DNA from: Candidula unifasciata
Lineage: Eukaryota > Mollusca > Gastropoda > Stylommatophora > Geomitridae
Length of the DNA: 64,000 bases
Assembly (NCBI GenBank): GCA_905116865.2
Contig: CAJHNH020002047.1
Location: forward strand, 1-64,000
Direction: 5' to 3'
Shown here in pieces: positions 1-10,673 of the stretch. The notes beneath the pieces were generated by a model, which worked only from the letters and a program-made list of their open reading frames with translations, did no database searches and had not been told where the DNA came from. Every line of letters begins with the position of its first letter. The first letter of the stretch is position 1. The translations under genes were made by a program, and so were the position numbers.

Positions 1-63
1 AAACGTACAGCCAAAATTAAAACCCTTTGTAAAAGACGGCGGATAAATAGAACATTGTTCACT

Positions 64-214
64 GCACATCCTCTGTTAACCCTCAGTGTCGTCGTCACCG
101 CGCTGAGGTACACCACAACAGCAACCATCCATAGCTGGGCCATCCTTGTACATCCTCGGTTAACCCTCAGTGTCGTCGTCACCGCGCTGAGGTACACCAC
201 AACAGCAAACCTCC
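64..214. repeat. Short tandem duplication, 86-bp period
   Basis: Two nearly identical units: a block starting acatcct and ending ccacaacagcaa recurs 86 bases later with few changes. No gene is visible in it. Confidence 0.8.
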
Positions 215-790
215 ATCGAGATGGCTAAGCCTAGAATGTCCGACAAAAACCAGATCATACGGATCAAAATCTGACCTTCAAAAATTTGTATTGAACTGAA
301 AAAGACCGAATGTCCACACCCAAAGACCCAGTGTTGGGACAAAACTGATAACGATATGCCTGATGCAGGATGTAAAATTCTGTCGGGCTAACGGCTCGTC
401 AAAGAAATCTAACGTGCGAGGAAAAAAAGAATGTACCTATCTGTGTGGTCACAAAAGTCCAAAACCCACGGGCTGCTCCAGAGGGCGCAGCCCCTGTCGA
501 GCGGGAGGCCTGATACGGTTGTGAGGTTAAGCAGGCATGTGCAGGGACGTGACGATTCCTTGGGTGAGCCCAGAACCAGAGCGCCATGTGCCGGCTCTGC
601 ATGCATGGAAGCCTCCTTGGATGGCGGGAATGCCCATGATCTGCCCCGTGCCTTCCCTTGAGGGCTAACTGTTCCACAGGGGGCTGCCCCAAGGGGTACT
701 CCGGGGCAATACCTGCGGCGAAGGAGACAAAGTGGACACCACACAAATCAGGCAACGTCTCGACCCACACAAAACAATGGCCACCCAGTC
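215..790. other. Stretch without recognisable gene
   Basis: Open frames here are short and overlap on both strands, with no motif I recognise. Part of it (about 430-700) is richer in G+C than its surroundings and may be an unidentified interspersed repeat. Confidence 0.4.
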
Positions 791-794
791 ACCC

Positions 795-970
795 TAGAAA
801 TAGGCCTGACGTCTTCCTTCGAAGTCGGAGTGCAGCTGCCCATGAGGCAGGAAATAAAAAACTGTTGTACACGCAAAAATCAGGTTCAGGTGAAAGCCAA
901 AAGTCCAAGCGGACGATTAACTGGGACCTTCCACTGGAATTCACAGCCGGTGATCGATAAAAAAAAAAAA
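795..970 (+). repeat. Interspersed SINE-like repeat, family 1, copy 1
   Basis: A block running from ctagaaatagg through gacgtcttcc, gaagtcggag, gtacacgcaaaa and aattcacagccggtga ends in an A run of about 12. The same ordered blocks recur at 20100-20310 (ending in a GAA-rich tail) and in part at 22345-22440. Recurrence with a simple-sequence 3' tail is what a retroposed short element looks like. I see no clear tRNA box B, so the family is unassigned. Confidence 0.65.
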
Positions 971-1286
971 ATCCTCTATGGTGAATTAAAGACAGGAAGA
1001 AGATGTCGAGGCCGACCTCTACTACGACATAAAGATGTGTTCAAGCGGGATATGAATGATACATGTATTAAGGCGGACTCATGGAAACAAAATGCCATGG
1101 ACCATGTTGTGTGGAAAGGGCATAAGAAATGATTGCAGAATGGATGAGAGCTGAGCTTTTGAAAAGAAACGGATTAAACGCAAATCTTGACAACAATGGT
1201 CCTGAAATCTCATGCTTTTATTGTAGAAGACTTTTCTTGACCTGGGCGGGTCTTGCTAGTCACACTAGCCATCGCCATGGGCTATG
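968..1286 (+). mobile_element. 3' end of a non-LTR retrotransposon (GRP motif plus C2H2 finger)
   Basis: In one frame the stretch reads a GELKTGRRCRGRPLLR segment followed by KRDMNDTCIKADSW. After a frameshift and stops comes a C2H2 pattern (CFYC ... GLASHTSHRH, about 1212-1276). This order, basic GRP tail then a C2H2 finger, is the usual C-terminus of a widespread invertebrate non-LTR reverse transcriptase family. Only the tail is present, as expected for a 5'-truncated insertion, and it is broken. Confidence 0.7.
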
Positions 1287-1374
1287 AGTCTCATGCCTCC
1301 TCATAGCTCAGTATAACATTATCGCCTGGAAAGACGGAAAAGTGCCAAGGATTGACATGCAATAAGATCTAACG

Positions 1375-1562
1375 GCCTCTCAAAAACAATACTGCAGGTC
1401 TCAGTAGAGGGAAAGAGAAGAAGAGGCAGACCAAAAAAGACCTGGTTACAGAACCTGACTGACTGGACAGGCCCCAGGCATGCAGCCATGAAGTCCATCG
1501 TATTTGATTGCCAAAGGTGGAGAGAGCTGATCAGACAGTCAACATAAACTGGTGACCCAACG
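1375..1562 (+). mobile_element. 3' tail of a second non-LTR retrotransposon family
   Basis: The translation contains VEGKRRRGRPKKTW followed by NLTDWTG and DCQRWRELIRQS, the C-terminal signature of a non-LTR reverse transcriptase. The same family recurs at 11875-12125 and 46990-47240. No RT core is attached here, so this is a dead 5'-truncated fragment. Confidence 0.65.
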
Positions 1563-1850
1563 ACACGTAGTTATACAGAGACCACATTACAAACGAAGAG
1601 GCTTTAGAAATAAACAGGTAATGCTAGTTAACTTTGAAAAATAAAATTTAATCTGGCAACCCTAACGTATATAAAAGTTGGCATGCCTTCCTTGAAGTGC
1701 ACTGGCCATCCAAGTCAAGTCTCAACTCAAGTCTTGTACAGTCAACCGATTAATACATTCTTTGAGGTTGCATTTTGAAACTGATGAAAAATAGCCTTCC
1801 ACAGAAAACAATAGAGGTAATGTATTATTTGTTATGACTTAGATGTACAT
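1563..1850. other. AT-rich stretch, no gene seen
   Basis: No coding or RNA signal found. A TATA-like gtatataaaag lies near 1669, but nothing downstream looks transcribed. Confidence 0.4.
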
Positions 1851-1905
1851 CAGGGCTATTCAACTTAGTTTGCTAGCGGGCCATAATAAAAATTAATATT
1901 ATTAA

Positions 1906-2273
1906 TCCTTTTAGCACGGGAAGTTTTTCAGATGTCTAGCCAAAAACACGGAGCATTTTTTCAGTGAATTTGGTTGTTACTTTATTTAATTTTTTTGACA
2001 CATTTCTGTTATTCTGACCCCCATGAAATAATATATCTATTTGAAGGATATAGAATGAAGTTCATGATTTTCACAATATCGTTAAAATTAATTGATGTAT
2101 ATGCAAATTAACTCATTTGCATATCTAAAAATAGAAAAATTGAATTTGAATTTTCAACTTCAATGAAATCAATGCATGAAATAAAACTAAAAACACATTT
2201 TTTAAAATTTGAAATTTTTTTATTGATCTTTGGCCTTCTTGCAAGTGTTGTAAGCAATTCAATAGTCAAAAAC

Positions 2274-2331
<58 letters not shown>

Positions 2332-2850
2332 GCAATAATAATATCTTTAGGTGACATGTGTTTTTCACTATCAGTCAGCACAAGAAATGGATGTGCCGGA
2401 GTGTCAACACCTTCGGGTGGATATACCCTGCGCCATGGTTGGACTGTGGTTTGAACACAACAGCGTCCCCATCTGATTCACCACTATTACTACTAACACT
2501 AAATCCTGCATCAGTATCAACAGAATTAGTGTAATCCAGTAATCACTTGATTGAAATGTTTTATCAACATCAAGTTTAGGGGCAGAAACATACGAGTCAG
2601 ACATACTTTTAGCGGTTCAGGTCACTATCTAAAAAATTCAACAACAATTTTCACTTGGATACCAAACACTCGAAAGTCGCCATGTGTAAAGTTAATACAG
2701 CACTGAATATAAATGAATCACTTTCAGTGTTTCAAAGTAGGAGATTTCTTAGCGGTTCGAGGCGAAGCACGATCGGGCCGATGATCGGCCGTTCCGTGTT
2801 TTTGGCCAGACATCCGCCGGCCGATAATCGGCCCGTCCGTGCTAAGAGGG
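1906..2850. mobile_element. piggyBac-type non-autonomous element with TTAA target duplication
   Basis: TTAA occurs at 1902-1905 and 2851-2854. Reading inward, the left end is TCCTTTTAGCACGG and the right end, on the other strand, is CCCTCTTAGCACGG. Both ends then carry a matching internal block, GATGTCT[AG]GCCAAAAACACGGA. TTAA duplication and C-rich TIRs are the hallmark of piggyBac. At 945 bp it is far too short for a full transposase. A minus-strand open segment of 66 codons (2404-2604) may be a remnant of an N-terminus, but I cannot confirm it. Confidence 0.75.
2277..2326. repeat. (TA)n microsatellite
   Basis: About 25 uninterrupted TA units inside the piggyBac-type element. Confidence 0.95.
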
Positions 2851-3897
2851 TTAATGTTGATAGTTGAACATGGAGATCGTCGCGGGCCTGTGGTCTAAGC
2901 CCACACTTACAATTGACAATATTTTCAATCTGTAGATTGGTTAGGAGTCTGACTAGGGGCGTTCACTAGGTAGCGGATAGTGGAAAGGCCTCTAAATATA
3001 GAGGTTAGCCAAAAATATATTGAATAAGTGGCCGTGAACTAAAACAGGTGATAGTCATGTCATAGACATTGAGACTCTCCTCCGAACTTCTACCCCCGCA
3101 TTATGGCAGCAACAAATATCCGCACGGGGCTCAGTTCTATTAAAAATAATACCGGCTCCGTAAAACCAAACAAATGCTCTAACAGGGTCTCAGCGATATG
3201 TTAATTGTAGACCTGTTTCTGTGACTATGCCTCACTGCCAACCGTATCCCCCGTGCAGCTATGCGTGGCACGGATGGGGGCTAAACTAGATGGCTGGGAG
3301 TCACGAGCAGCAGCTACCGCATCTCCTGCAACTTCCTCCAATTAATTTGCTCACGAGTCACAGGCACCTAGTTTAGACCCCATCCGTGCCGCGCGTGGGG
3401 GATACAGTCGGCGGTGAGTGTAACCGCGTTTTAAGCATGCCAAGTTTGAGGACAACAGCGACGCTAATCTGCATCGGCGCACGTGGTCTCCCCGCCATGT
3501 GGCTTTTATTGTCAGTAATGTTGCGTGTCTCGAAATTGTCAACGGTCGCTATTATCGTCTGCTGTGTTGCGTCTCTTGAAAGTGTCAGGTAATCCTAGTT
3601 TTGCCGCGATTGGTTCGTCGCCGGAAGTTCGCATATTTTTAATAGAACTAAGCCCCGTACAGATACTTGTTGCCGCCATAATGTGGGGGTAGAAGTTCCA
3701 AGGAGAGCCGGCATTGACTTAATGAGGCTTTTCCACTATCCGCCACCTAGTGAACGCGCTCAGTAGTAGGACAGGCTCCTACCCCAATCTACAGATTGAA
3801 AATGTTGTCAACTATAGTGTGGGCTTCGATCACAGGCCCATGATGATCTCCATGTTCAACTATCAACATTAATAATAGTATCGCCCGCTAGCAAACT

Positions 3898-4240
3898 TGG
3901 TTGGACAGCTAACTTGGCTCTCCTCTGAACTTCTACCCCGGCCATATGGCGGCCGAACAAATATCCTTACAGGGCTCAGTCCTATTAAAAATATGTGAAC
4001 TTCTGGCAACGAACGAATCGCGGCAAAACTAGGATTACCTGACAATTTTAAGAGACGCAACACTGCAGGAGATGCAGTAGCTGCTGCTATTGAGTTCCAA
4101 CCATCTAGTTTAGCCCCCATCCGCGTGTAGCGGTGGGGCATAGTCACAGAAACAGGTCCGCAATTAACATATCGCTGAGACCCTGTTGGAGCATATGTTT
4201 CGTTAAACGGAGTCTCACACAAGACATTACCCGTGATTCT
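3898..4240. repeat. Third partial copy of the fold-back element sequence
   Basis: The piece from ggctctcctctgaacttctacc through gggctcagtcctattaaaa repeats the left arm (about 3075-3150) in direct orientation. The following cgcggcaaaactaggatt part is inverted relative to 3590-3640, and the end around catatcgctgagaccctgtt is inverted relative to 3185-3205. The region is therefore a compound of rearranged arms. Confidence 0.6.
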
Positions 4241-4261
4241 ATTTGTGGGTTCTAATGTTTG

Positions 4262-4665
4262 AGGGGAAAAAAGAATGGATCCACTGCCACCTAAAAATCA
4301 TGTTGTAAAAGGCGACTAATTAGGACTGCTGAAATTGGATGTATTGGGGTCAAAAGCTCAGATATCGCAGCATAGTTGTAAACCAAAATACAACATGCCA
4401 ACCGTCCTTTTAAGGGCGGATGAAAAAAAAAGAAGATTACCTGCCCATGGCATGACCATCGAGCATCTCGCCCCCACTATGGCAACCTAGCTGTTAACCA
4501 CAAGACCGAGCGAAAGGCGCAGCCTAGCTGTAAACAACAACAATCCAACCAACCTTTTAACAGCCACACACACAAAAAAAATTCACTTGCCGGGGAATTG
4601 AGTCCAGATCACCCGCATGACAAGCAGAATGCTTTCAACTGTACTACCGAAGACTCAAAAATTCT
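4262..4665 (-). repeat. tRNA-derived SINE-like sequence with family-2 repeat tail
   Basis: On the minus strand, from about 4660, a tRNA-like head can be read: TAGTACAGTTGAAAGC resembles box A, and GATCTGGACTCAATTCC resembles box B. The distal part (about 4270-4400) ends in ATTAGTCGCCTTTTAC ... GGTGGCAGTGGATCC, which recurs at 13085-13330 and 20430-20660. It may be two nested short elements. The A/T tracts in it fit retroposition. Confidence 0.5.
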
Positions 4666-4779
4666 GTAGGATGACTGAAAAAAGATGGTGGCGTGTTCCC
4701 AAGTAAACACAGGAGCTGAAATGGCATAATGTAAATTTTTTTTGGCTATAACTTTTATGATTTTTGCCGAACCCTATCA

Positions 4780-4853
4780 CACACACAGACATTTTGAAAA
4801 AAAGACAAGACACACAAAGCTACACAGATACACATAGGCATAGACACACACTG
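4780..4853. repeat. CA-rich microsatellite, left flank of a retroelement
   Basis: Imperfect (CA)n/(ACAT)n sequence that continues on the other side of the inserted element at 6537-6900. The equivalent block in the second copy (31959-32350) is longer. Confidence 0.8.
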
Positions 4854-4854
4854 C

Positions 4855-6502
4855 TGAAATGCCAAATGGAATCAAAATGGCAATGTATGCCGACGACCTG
4901 GTACTGTGGTGCACCGATGAACATGCAACGATAGCCACAAGAACACTACAACGGGCTACATATGCACTTGAGGCATGGGCGAATAGATGGTGTGTCAGCA
5001 TCAATACAGACAAATGTAGCACCACACTCTTTACTCTTTCAGCAAAAAGCGGGCATCATCAAAATAAACGTAATACCCCTAAGAGATGATAAAGAGCCCA
5101 CGTACCTCAGAGTCACATTTGATGACAGGTTGACATGGAGAAAACAAGGCAGCAAATAAAGCCAGGAGGAAGACAGCCATACTAAGAAAACTAAGTGGAA
5201 CTACATGGGAAGCCAGTGGGAAAATACTCAATAAAGTATACAAGCAGAGCATACTTTCACACTTGGAATATGGGTCAACTGCATGGTGTTCAGCATCTAG
5301 TACCACATTAAAGGAGTTGGACAAAGTGCAAAATCAAGCACTCAAGAATCACAGGAGGGATGAAATCAACCCGCATATTGGAAATGGAGAAAGCTGGGAA
5401 AACGCACGCACCGAGAGAACGCAGAGATACAAAGTTGCAAATACAAGCTGAAAAGTTCCTCAGTATGCCAGATCACCCCATGAAAAATAGATTTCAGAAC
5501 CTAGCCTTGGGACGGTTAAAAAGAAGCAGCTTTTTACATGAAGCAAAAAGAATATGTAGACAAACTGCTGACCTTCCAGAAATGGGTTGTCCACTTAACA
5601 GTATTCCAGAACAAACCCCTTGGAGAGAAATTCAAACTAACTGTAAAAATCCAGACAAATGTGAAAGGGATATTTGACAAGAAAGAACTAGATAATGTAC
5701 AACGCAGTATGGCCACCCTCAGTTATATTGATGAAGAATACCCACAAGAACAATGGGTCAGAGTCTATTCAGATGGGTCCGCAGAACGTGCAGTTAGAAA
5801 TGGTGGCGCTGGAGTGTACATAGAATTCCCAGATGGTACTAGGGATAAGTCCAGCGTACCAACCGGAAAGTACTGCCATAACTATGATGCAAAAACTCAG
5901 GCTATCAAGATAGCAACAGAGAAACTGCTAAATTACAATCTTGGCTCCAGTATGTGGTAATGCTGACAGATGCAAAATCAGTACTTGAAGCACTCCAGTC
6001 TAGGAAACTACCAGAATTGCAAACACTGCTGACACAACTTAGCCTTCAGCAAAGAGTTGTAATGCAGTGGATACCGTCTCATTGTGGAGTGCTGATCAAC
6101 TGGCAGGAGAAGGTGCGACAAAAGTGCAGCCGGATGTACCAGTCTCATACCACCAAAAGAAAAGAATCATTAAATCAATCAGGAAACCACCAGCCCCAGC
6201 ACAAGACAACTATTTTATTTTGGACAGATCAGAACAAGTCATTATCCTCCGCCTCAGAACAGGGCAAAACGGATTACGAAACCACATGTACACAAAATTC
6301 AAGGTAGGCGTATCAGCCATGTGCACCTGTGGAAAGGTGCCCCAGACAGTAGAGCATGTACTCCAGGACTGCACCGAATTTGACACATTAAGGCAAACCT
6401 TTTGGCCAGAAAGAACAACAGTGGAATGTAAACTCTATGGACTACTGAATGAATTAACAACAATAGTGAAATTTATACAAGAGACAAAATTGCTGATATA
6501 GA
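4855..6502 (+). mobile_element. Non-LTR retrotransposon fragment: RT palm end, RNase H, CCHC-like C-terminus (copy A1)
   Basis: The fragment starts just before the RT catalytic box (MYADDLVLWC, about 4877-4906). After a frameshift it continues through the thumb (YLRVTFDDRLTW) and HLEYGSTAWCSAS. RNase H follows at about 5735-6110, with VRVYSDGSAE, DAKSVLEA and QWIPSHCG. The C-terminal Cys/His cluster CTCGKVPQTVEHVLQDC is at about 6319-6372. This order (RT, RNase H, Cys-rich end) is known from I-type non-LTR elements; the clade call is inference. At least four frame breaks and 5' truncation make it inactive. It ends in a short AAGAAG-type tail. A near-identical copy lies at 32351-34018. Confidence 0.8.
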
Positions 6503-6536
6503 CAACTTTTTTCAGGCGAACGAAAGAAGAAGAAGA

Positions 6537-6900
6537 CTTACACACACACAGACAAATATGCACATACACACACAGATACACATACAAACACACACATATA
6601 GACATGCATCCAGACACAGACACACATACAGGCACACACATAAACACATGCATATAGACACACACACACACAAAGATACACATACAAACACACACATGTA
6701 GACATTTCACACATAGACACACACATAAAAATATCCATATAGACACAGAGACACACACAAAGATACACAGGCACAACCCACAGCCATGCATGCAGACACC
6801 ATACAGACTCACACACAGACATGCACATAAACACAGACACACACAAACTTATAAAATTACCCATGCATACACTCACACCCCTAAACATTTACACATACAT
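6537..6900. repeat. CA/ACAT-rich microsatellite
   Basis: Degenerate (CA)n with ACAT and AGAC interruptions. Long open frames on the minus strand (Cys/Val/Met-rich) are a by-product of the simple sequence and are not genes. Confidence 0.9.
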
Positions 6901-7204
6901 ATCGTACACACTTTATTTTAACTATAAACTGATAATGCAATATGGATTTTTAACTGCACTTAAGGTGGCATATAGTCACTGGTAATCATAAAACGAAAAA
7001 GTTTGCGGTTAGATGAGTAGGGACTCTTTGTAGTTTTTTAGATCAAGTGAAAAATGAGCAGCAGAATTTGCTAAACTTGTTTTGAATAAATAAATTCTAG
7101 GTTTAGGCAAAAAGTAATAAAACTTACGTCGATTGCTATTCGTAGGACTAGACTGACTCAATCGGAAGATGTAATTTGGAGTATATTGAGATACAATTTT
7201 GTGA

Positions 7205-7312
7205 ATGAATTTGGCTTTGTACATTAGTACTGGAACTCTGTGCTGGCTGCTGAATATGGGGTCAGAGCACAGATGGGAATGCCCCGAGTGCTATGATGTT
7301 AATTCTTGACTC
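7205..7312 (+). mobile_element. RNase H-family retroelement 3' tail
   Basis: Reads GTLCWLLNMGSEHRW then CPECYDVNS and a stop. The same ending is at 22683-22775, 27388-27480, 31840-31932 and 34725-34812, so it is a recurrent 3' end of one non-LTR family. Only this tail is present. Confidence 0.6.
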
Positions 7313-7845
7313 AACTCCTTGAAGTCTTCAACACTCATGCCTTTCGTGTTAGTATACCTGACACAACACTATCTAGTCCCGCTGCAGTGTCTTTTGCAAT
7401 ATATTAATATGATTACATACAGTTATGGACTTGCGTTTTATTCATCACAGAATGCAGTGACTAGAGCCAGATAGAAGAAAGAACAGAGTCATTGCACTGT
7501 GAGAACACCTACTTGGTTCACTCTTATGACAATACATGGTTCTGTAATAGGATTAAGCTTCTCTAGGGCACAAGACTTTGACCCATCACCCCACCCACAA
7601 CCCTAAGTTCACGCATAAATATGTAGTAAGAGGTCAACACCCCCTTACCATTTTCTCAAACCTTCACAGAGCACAGAAGTTAAGACCAGGCTATCTTAAT
7701 GCATAGAATTTCACCTGCCCCTAGAGACCTGCCCCTCTTAAAGTGCTAGTGCCATCTCCTCTGTGTCATCCGGTATACATACAAGTGATTGATAATCCCA
7801 TCTCTATATTAATTATTATGTGTATTATAATTTAATAAGTAAGAG
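7313..7845. other. Stretch without recognisable gene (segment A1)
   Basis: Nothing coding seen. The stretch is repeated almost exactly at 34813-35340, so it is part of duplicated segment A. Confidence 0.4.
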
Positions 7846-7849
7846 TCAC

Positions 7850-8070
7850 TGTTCTTTGGCCACATAATGAGAAGAGAGACACTGGAGAATATTGTGACAA
7901 CTGGAGAGATCAATAGGAAAAAGGGGTAGAGTCAGACCAAGAGAGATGATGCTGAATGGGCTGAAACGATGGCATGGAGGGATATTATCAAGAGATCTGT
8001 TCCAGTCAACCAGGGATCGTGATCTGTGGAGATGCATGAGCGCCAGTTGGCAGGGCACATGATGATGATC
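7850..8070 (+). mobile_element. Non-LTR reverse transcriptase C-terminal fragment
   Basis: Contains FFGHIMRRETLENIVTTGEI, then after a frameshift a basic R-x-R-P-R-E segment and DRDLWRCMSASWQGT. This is the common C-terminal tail of non-LTR endonuclease/reverse transcriptases. It resembles the minus-strand fragment at 9546-10035, which has FFGHAMRR and VVTTGKI. Duplicated at 35345-35570. Confidence 0.65.
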
Positions 8071-8384
8071 CTAATTTAGATTTTACTTCAGGAAGACATC
8101 TGTAATTAACATTAACTTTTGACATTTAAGTGTTTCACTTTAAAAAAAATATCACCTGTGTGGTGTTGTATTGGTAGCCACTTGGTACTTAAGGTGGTGG
8201 GGTGGGGGTGCTTCAAACAGACAAAAATGTGATAAAAAATGACACAGTCCAGGACTCTCAACACGTGAGGAAACGGACAGTATAGGACTCTCAACTAGAC
8301 ATTAACTACAGAACTGGAAACAAATAAAACAGATCTAAAGACTGAGCAATAAAACAGGGTTAGCTACTGTCCATCATCATCATG

Positions 8385-8965
8385 TAGCAGGTCCTTTGCA
8401 GAACGTCGCTCTCATCACGGTCTGCCTGAAAGAAACTCGGTTTCTCGCCAGTTCTCTCGCCTTTCACTTTCATACTCAAGGAGTCACTTATGTCCTGTGC
8501 CCATCTTTGTGTCGGTCAGCCCCTGCCCCTCCTTCCTGGTACCCTGCCTTCTGCTATAATTTTTCCCAATCCGTTGTGGCGCTGGTTATGACCAAAATAT
8601 TTCAGCTTATGAGACAGTATGCTGTTTATTAGCCAATCTTCCTTGATGTTCAGATCTTACAAAGGTGTCAGTATTTCTCCTCTTCTGTGTCCAAGATATT
8701 CTGAGAATCTTTCTATAGCATTTCAGCTCAAAAGCTCCTATTCTCTTTCTTAAGGACTGGGAGATTGTTCACAATTCACATACGTATGTTGCTCTCAAAA
8801 TTGTAATTTTGATCTCCTTGCTAGTGCTTAACCATGGACTTTTAAGGCTGTTTAATCTCTGCATTGCTATGGCCATCCTCCTTTTAATTTTTATCAGTCC
8901 CCATTGCTATTTATTATAGTGCCTAGATATTCAAAGTTTATGACATAGCTACTGTCTAAAGTAAA
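8385..8965 (-). mobile_element. Decayed non-LTR reverse transcriptase fragment
   Basis: On the minus strand from about 8960, frameshifted pieces read YVINFEYLGTIINSNGD, MAIAMQRLNSLKSM, and a FELKCYRKILRIS segment. These match the order of the RT thumb and post-RT region (FxYLGTxI ... W/FEMxCxRxxLxIxW). Many stops are present. The second copy (35870-36310) lacks about 130 bases of it. Confidence 0.6.
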
Positions 8966-9214
8966 TAATCCATAGAGTAACTCCCAGAAAGTCAACAAAC
9001 AAGAGGTTGCCTAGAGCCATTTTTGTGCAAACACGCCGCCACCCACCACCACCTGTTTGACAGGCTGACTGCAGACAGCGGAGTTACGTCAAAAACTGAC
9101 TACACACAGTAGGAACTGAGGTTGTGGAACCAATACAAGACGCCATGCAAAGAAGCAATAGAAAAAATAATCATAGCAGTTGTGGAAATCAAGATCAAAT
9201 CTATATTAGCAGTA
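8966..9214. other. Unassigned sequence between retroelement fragments
   Basis: No coding, RNA or repeat signature recognised beyond its presence in the duplicated copy. Confidence 0.35.
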
Positions 9215-9465
9215 AAACATAAACGACCCTTGTCCACACCTTCAGGCGTATTGGGCATTTCGGGCGACCTATACTTTATAGACCAATCGGCACTGGGTGG
9301 CTGATGTGCTCAGCATAATACTGGCCGCCTATATTTGTCACGACTCCAGCTCCTACCTGATGATGACTGAGTTGACCTAGATGCCAATGTCAGAACCTGA
9401 ATCCACGACCTTCCCATCAGCAGACCATTGACTAGCCACTACACCATGACGGGCACCCGATTATA
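9215..9465 (-). repeat. tRNA-derived SINE (diverged copy)
   Basis: On the minus strand, TGGTGTAGTGGCTAG (box A-like) and GGTCGTGGATTCAGG (box B-like) form a tRNA-like head at about 9395-9455. The body includes gccgattggtctataaa and ends near aaaggcgt/aaggtgtgg-type sequence, as in the SINEs at 15775-16020 and 48775-49005. Copied at 36560-36790. Confidence 0.65.
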
Positions 9466-9545
9466 GCAGAATAGTAGGAATACTAAGGCTGTACCGAATA
9501 GTGATTTTCACCATTCGGCCGAATACGAATAGTGTATCATCATCA

Positions 9546-10035
9546 TCAGGTGCCTTGCCGACTGGCAGTGGTGATTTTGCCTCGCCACAATCTGCCAACT
9601 CCTACAGCATGTATCAGTTCATGTGTTGACACAGCTCCATGACATGCAACAAGACTGTCAAGAATCTTCTTTCGTTGTCTTTCTCTGTCTCTCCTTTCAT
9701 AGATCTTTCCAGTGGTCACCACATGTTCCCTTTTCCCTCTTCTCATAGCGTGGCCAAAAAATGATGACTGTCTCCTTCTGATGTCTGTGATTAGTTGTCT
9801 TCGGGCTCCTGCCTCTTTCAAAACCTCTTGGTTGCTTTTTTGTGTGTGCCTGTCCAAAGTATTTTAAGCATTGTTCTGTAAAACCACATCTCTGAGGCCT
9901 CAAGAAATTGTTTGCCCTGCCAACCGATTGTCCAGGACTCACAGCCATATGTTAAAACAAGATGTATGTAGCAAGCAAGAATTCTTTTTCTAACTCTCAA
10001 TGACAAGGATATATTGCACAAGATGTTCTTCATTT
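9546..10035 (-). mobile_element. Non-LTR reverse transcriptase C-terminal fragment
   Basis: The minus-strand translation begins MKNILCNISLSLRVRKRIL, then YGCESWTIGWQGK, SEMWFYRTMLKI, and after one frameshift SSFFGHAMRRGKREHVVTTG. This is the classic post-RT order (YGCExWT, EMWxYRRxLxI, FFGHxMR, GKI). It lacks the RT core and is frameshifted. The second copy is 36885-37368. Confidence 0.75.
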
Positions 10036-10670
10036 TATAAAATACAGTTTTTGCCTGTCCTATTCTGTTTCCTATTTCAGAAATGCATCTTCCATCTGAT
10101 GTTATCCATGTGCTAAATTTGCATTTAAATCATCGTTCGCTCGGCTGTTCGTTCGATGTAATTTAAACGCACCTTCATATTCTCGTTAGCAATATCTTCA
10201 AATTTGATTTGGACAAAGACACCCTGAAAGAACGAAAAAATTTATGCTCTCTCTCTCTCACACATACACACACACTCATACAAGCAACAAAAAATAATGC
10301 ATTGCCTTTGAATATATGTTCTTACTTGACGAGGCTAATAGTTACTATTGTACAGACCACATTTCCACTTTAAAATTTAAGCCAAAATGTAATCACAACC
10401 TTACTTATCCGCTGCACCTTTACGAATACAGATGGAGGATCGGTCGCACCTCGAGATAAATACAAAGACAATTTTAGCACGCTGCCGTTGGCATTTTATG
10501 CAGCATGATACTCTTTGAGTGTGAAACAAGAAAAAAATCTCTTTTGACAGTGGCGAGGAAGGACAATTCAAATATTCGGTACACCCCAAATACTAAGCTC
10601 ATTCTAAAACCGGTATCCCAATTACCACCACTTTACATTGGACTGCACACACTAAAATAATACTGTTAGA
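10036..10670. other. No gene seen; short CT/CA simple repeat inside
   Basis: A (CT)n-(CA)n run occupies about 10236-10280. The rest shows no recognisable feature. This stretch is absent from the second copy of the segment, where LTR-element sequence lies instead. Confidence 0.4.
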
Positions 10671-10673
10671 ATA

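Larger units (their letters stand above)
1851..3900. mobile_element. Long inverted-repeat (fold-back) DNA element, interrupted by a piggyBac-type insertion
   Basis: The left arm (about 1862-1905 continuing at 2855-3312) and the right arm (about 3349-3897) are imperfect inverted copies. Matching landmarks are gtttgctagcgggc/gcccgctagcaaac at the outer ends, ttgatagttgaacatgg/ccatgttcaactatcaa, the cattatggcagcaac/gttgccgccataatg pair, and a pair around ccccatccgtgcc near the spacer (3313-3348). The arms have diverged and the right arm has extra sequence (about 3410-3600). The left outer end reads CAGGGCTATTCAACTTAG, which resembles hAT-type termini. No transposase is visible, so this is a non-autonomous element. 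Confidence 0.65.

Noticed and set aside
399..744. Overlapping 111-123 codon minus-strand frames and a 76-codon plus-strand frame
   Set aside because: Three frames are open together with no motif, consistent with locally higher G+C rather than a gene.
2404..2604. Full piggyBac transposase
   Set aside because: Only 66 codons are open and the element is 945 bp; the DDD domain is absent, so it is only a possible remnant.
6435..6888. Cys/Val-rich hydrophobic minus-strand frames (also 31872-32530 and 33952-34388)
   Set aside because: Translation of CA/ACAT microsatellite; all frames stay open by composition.
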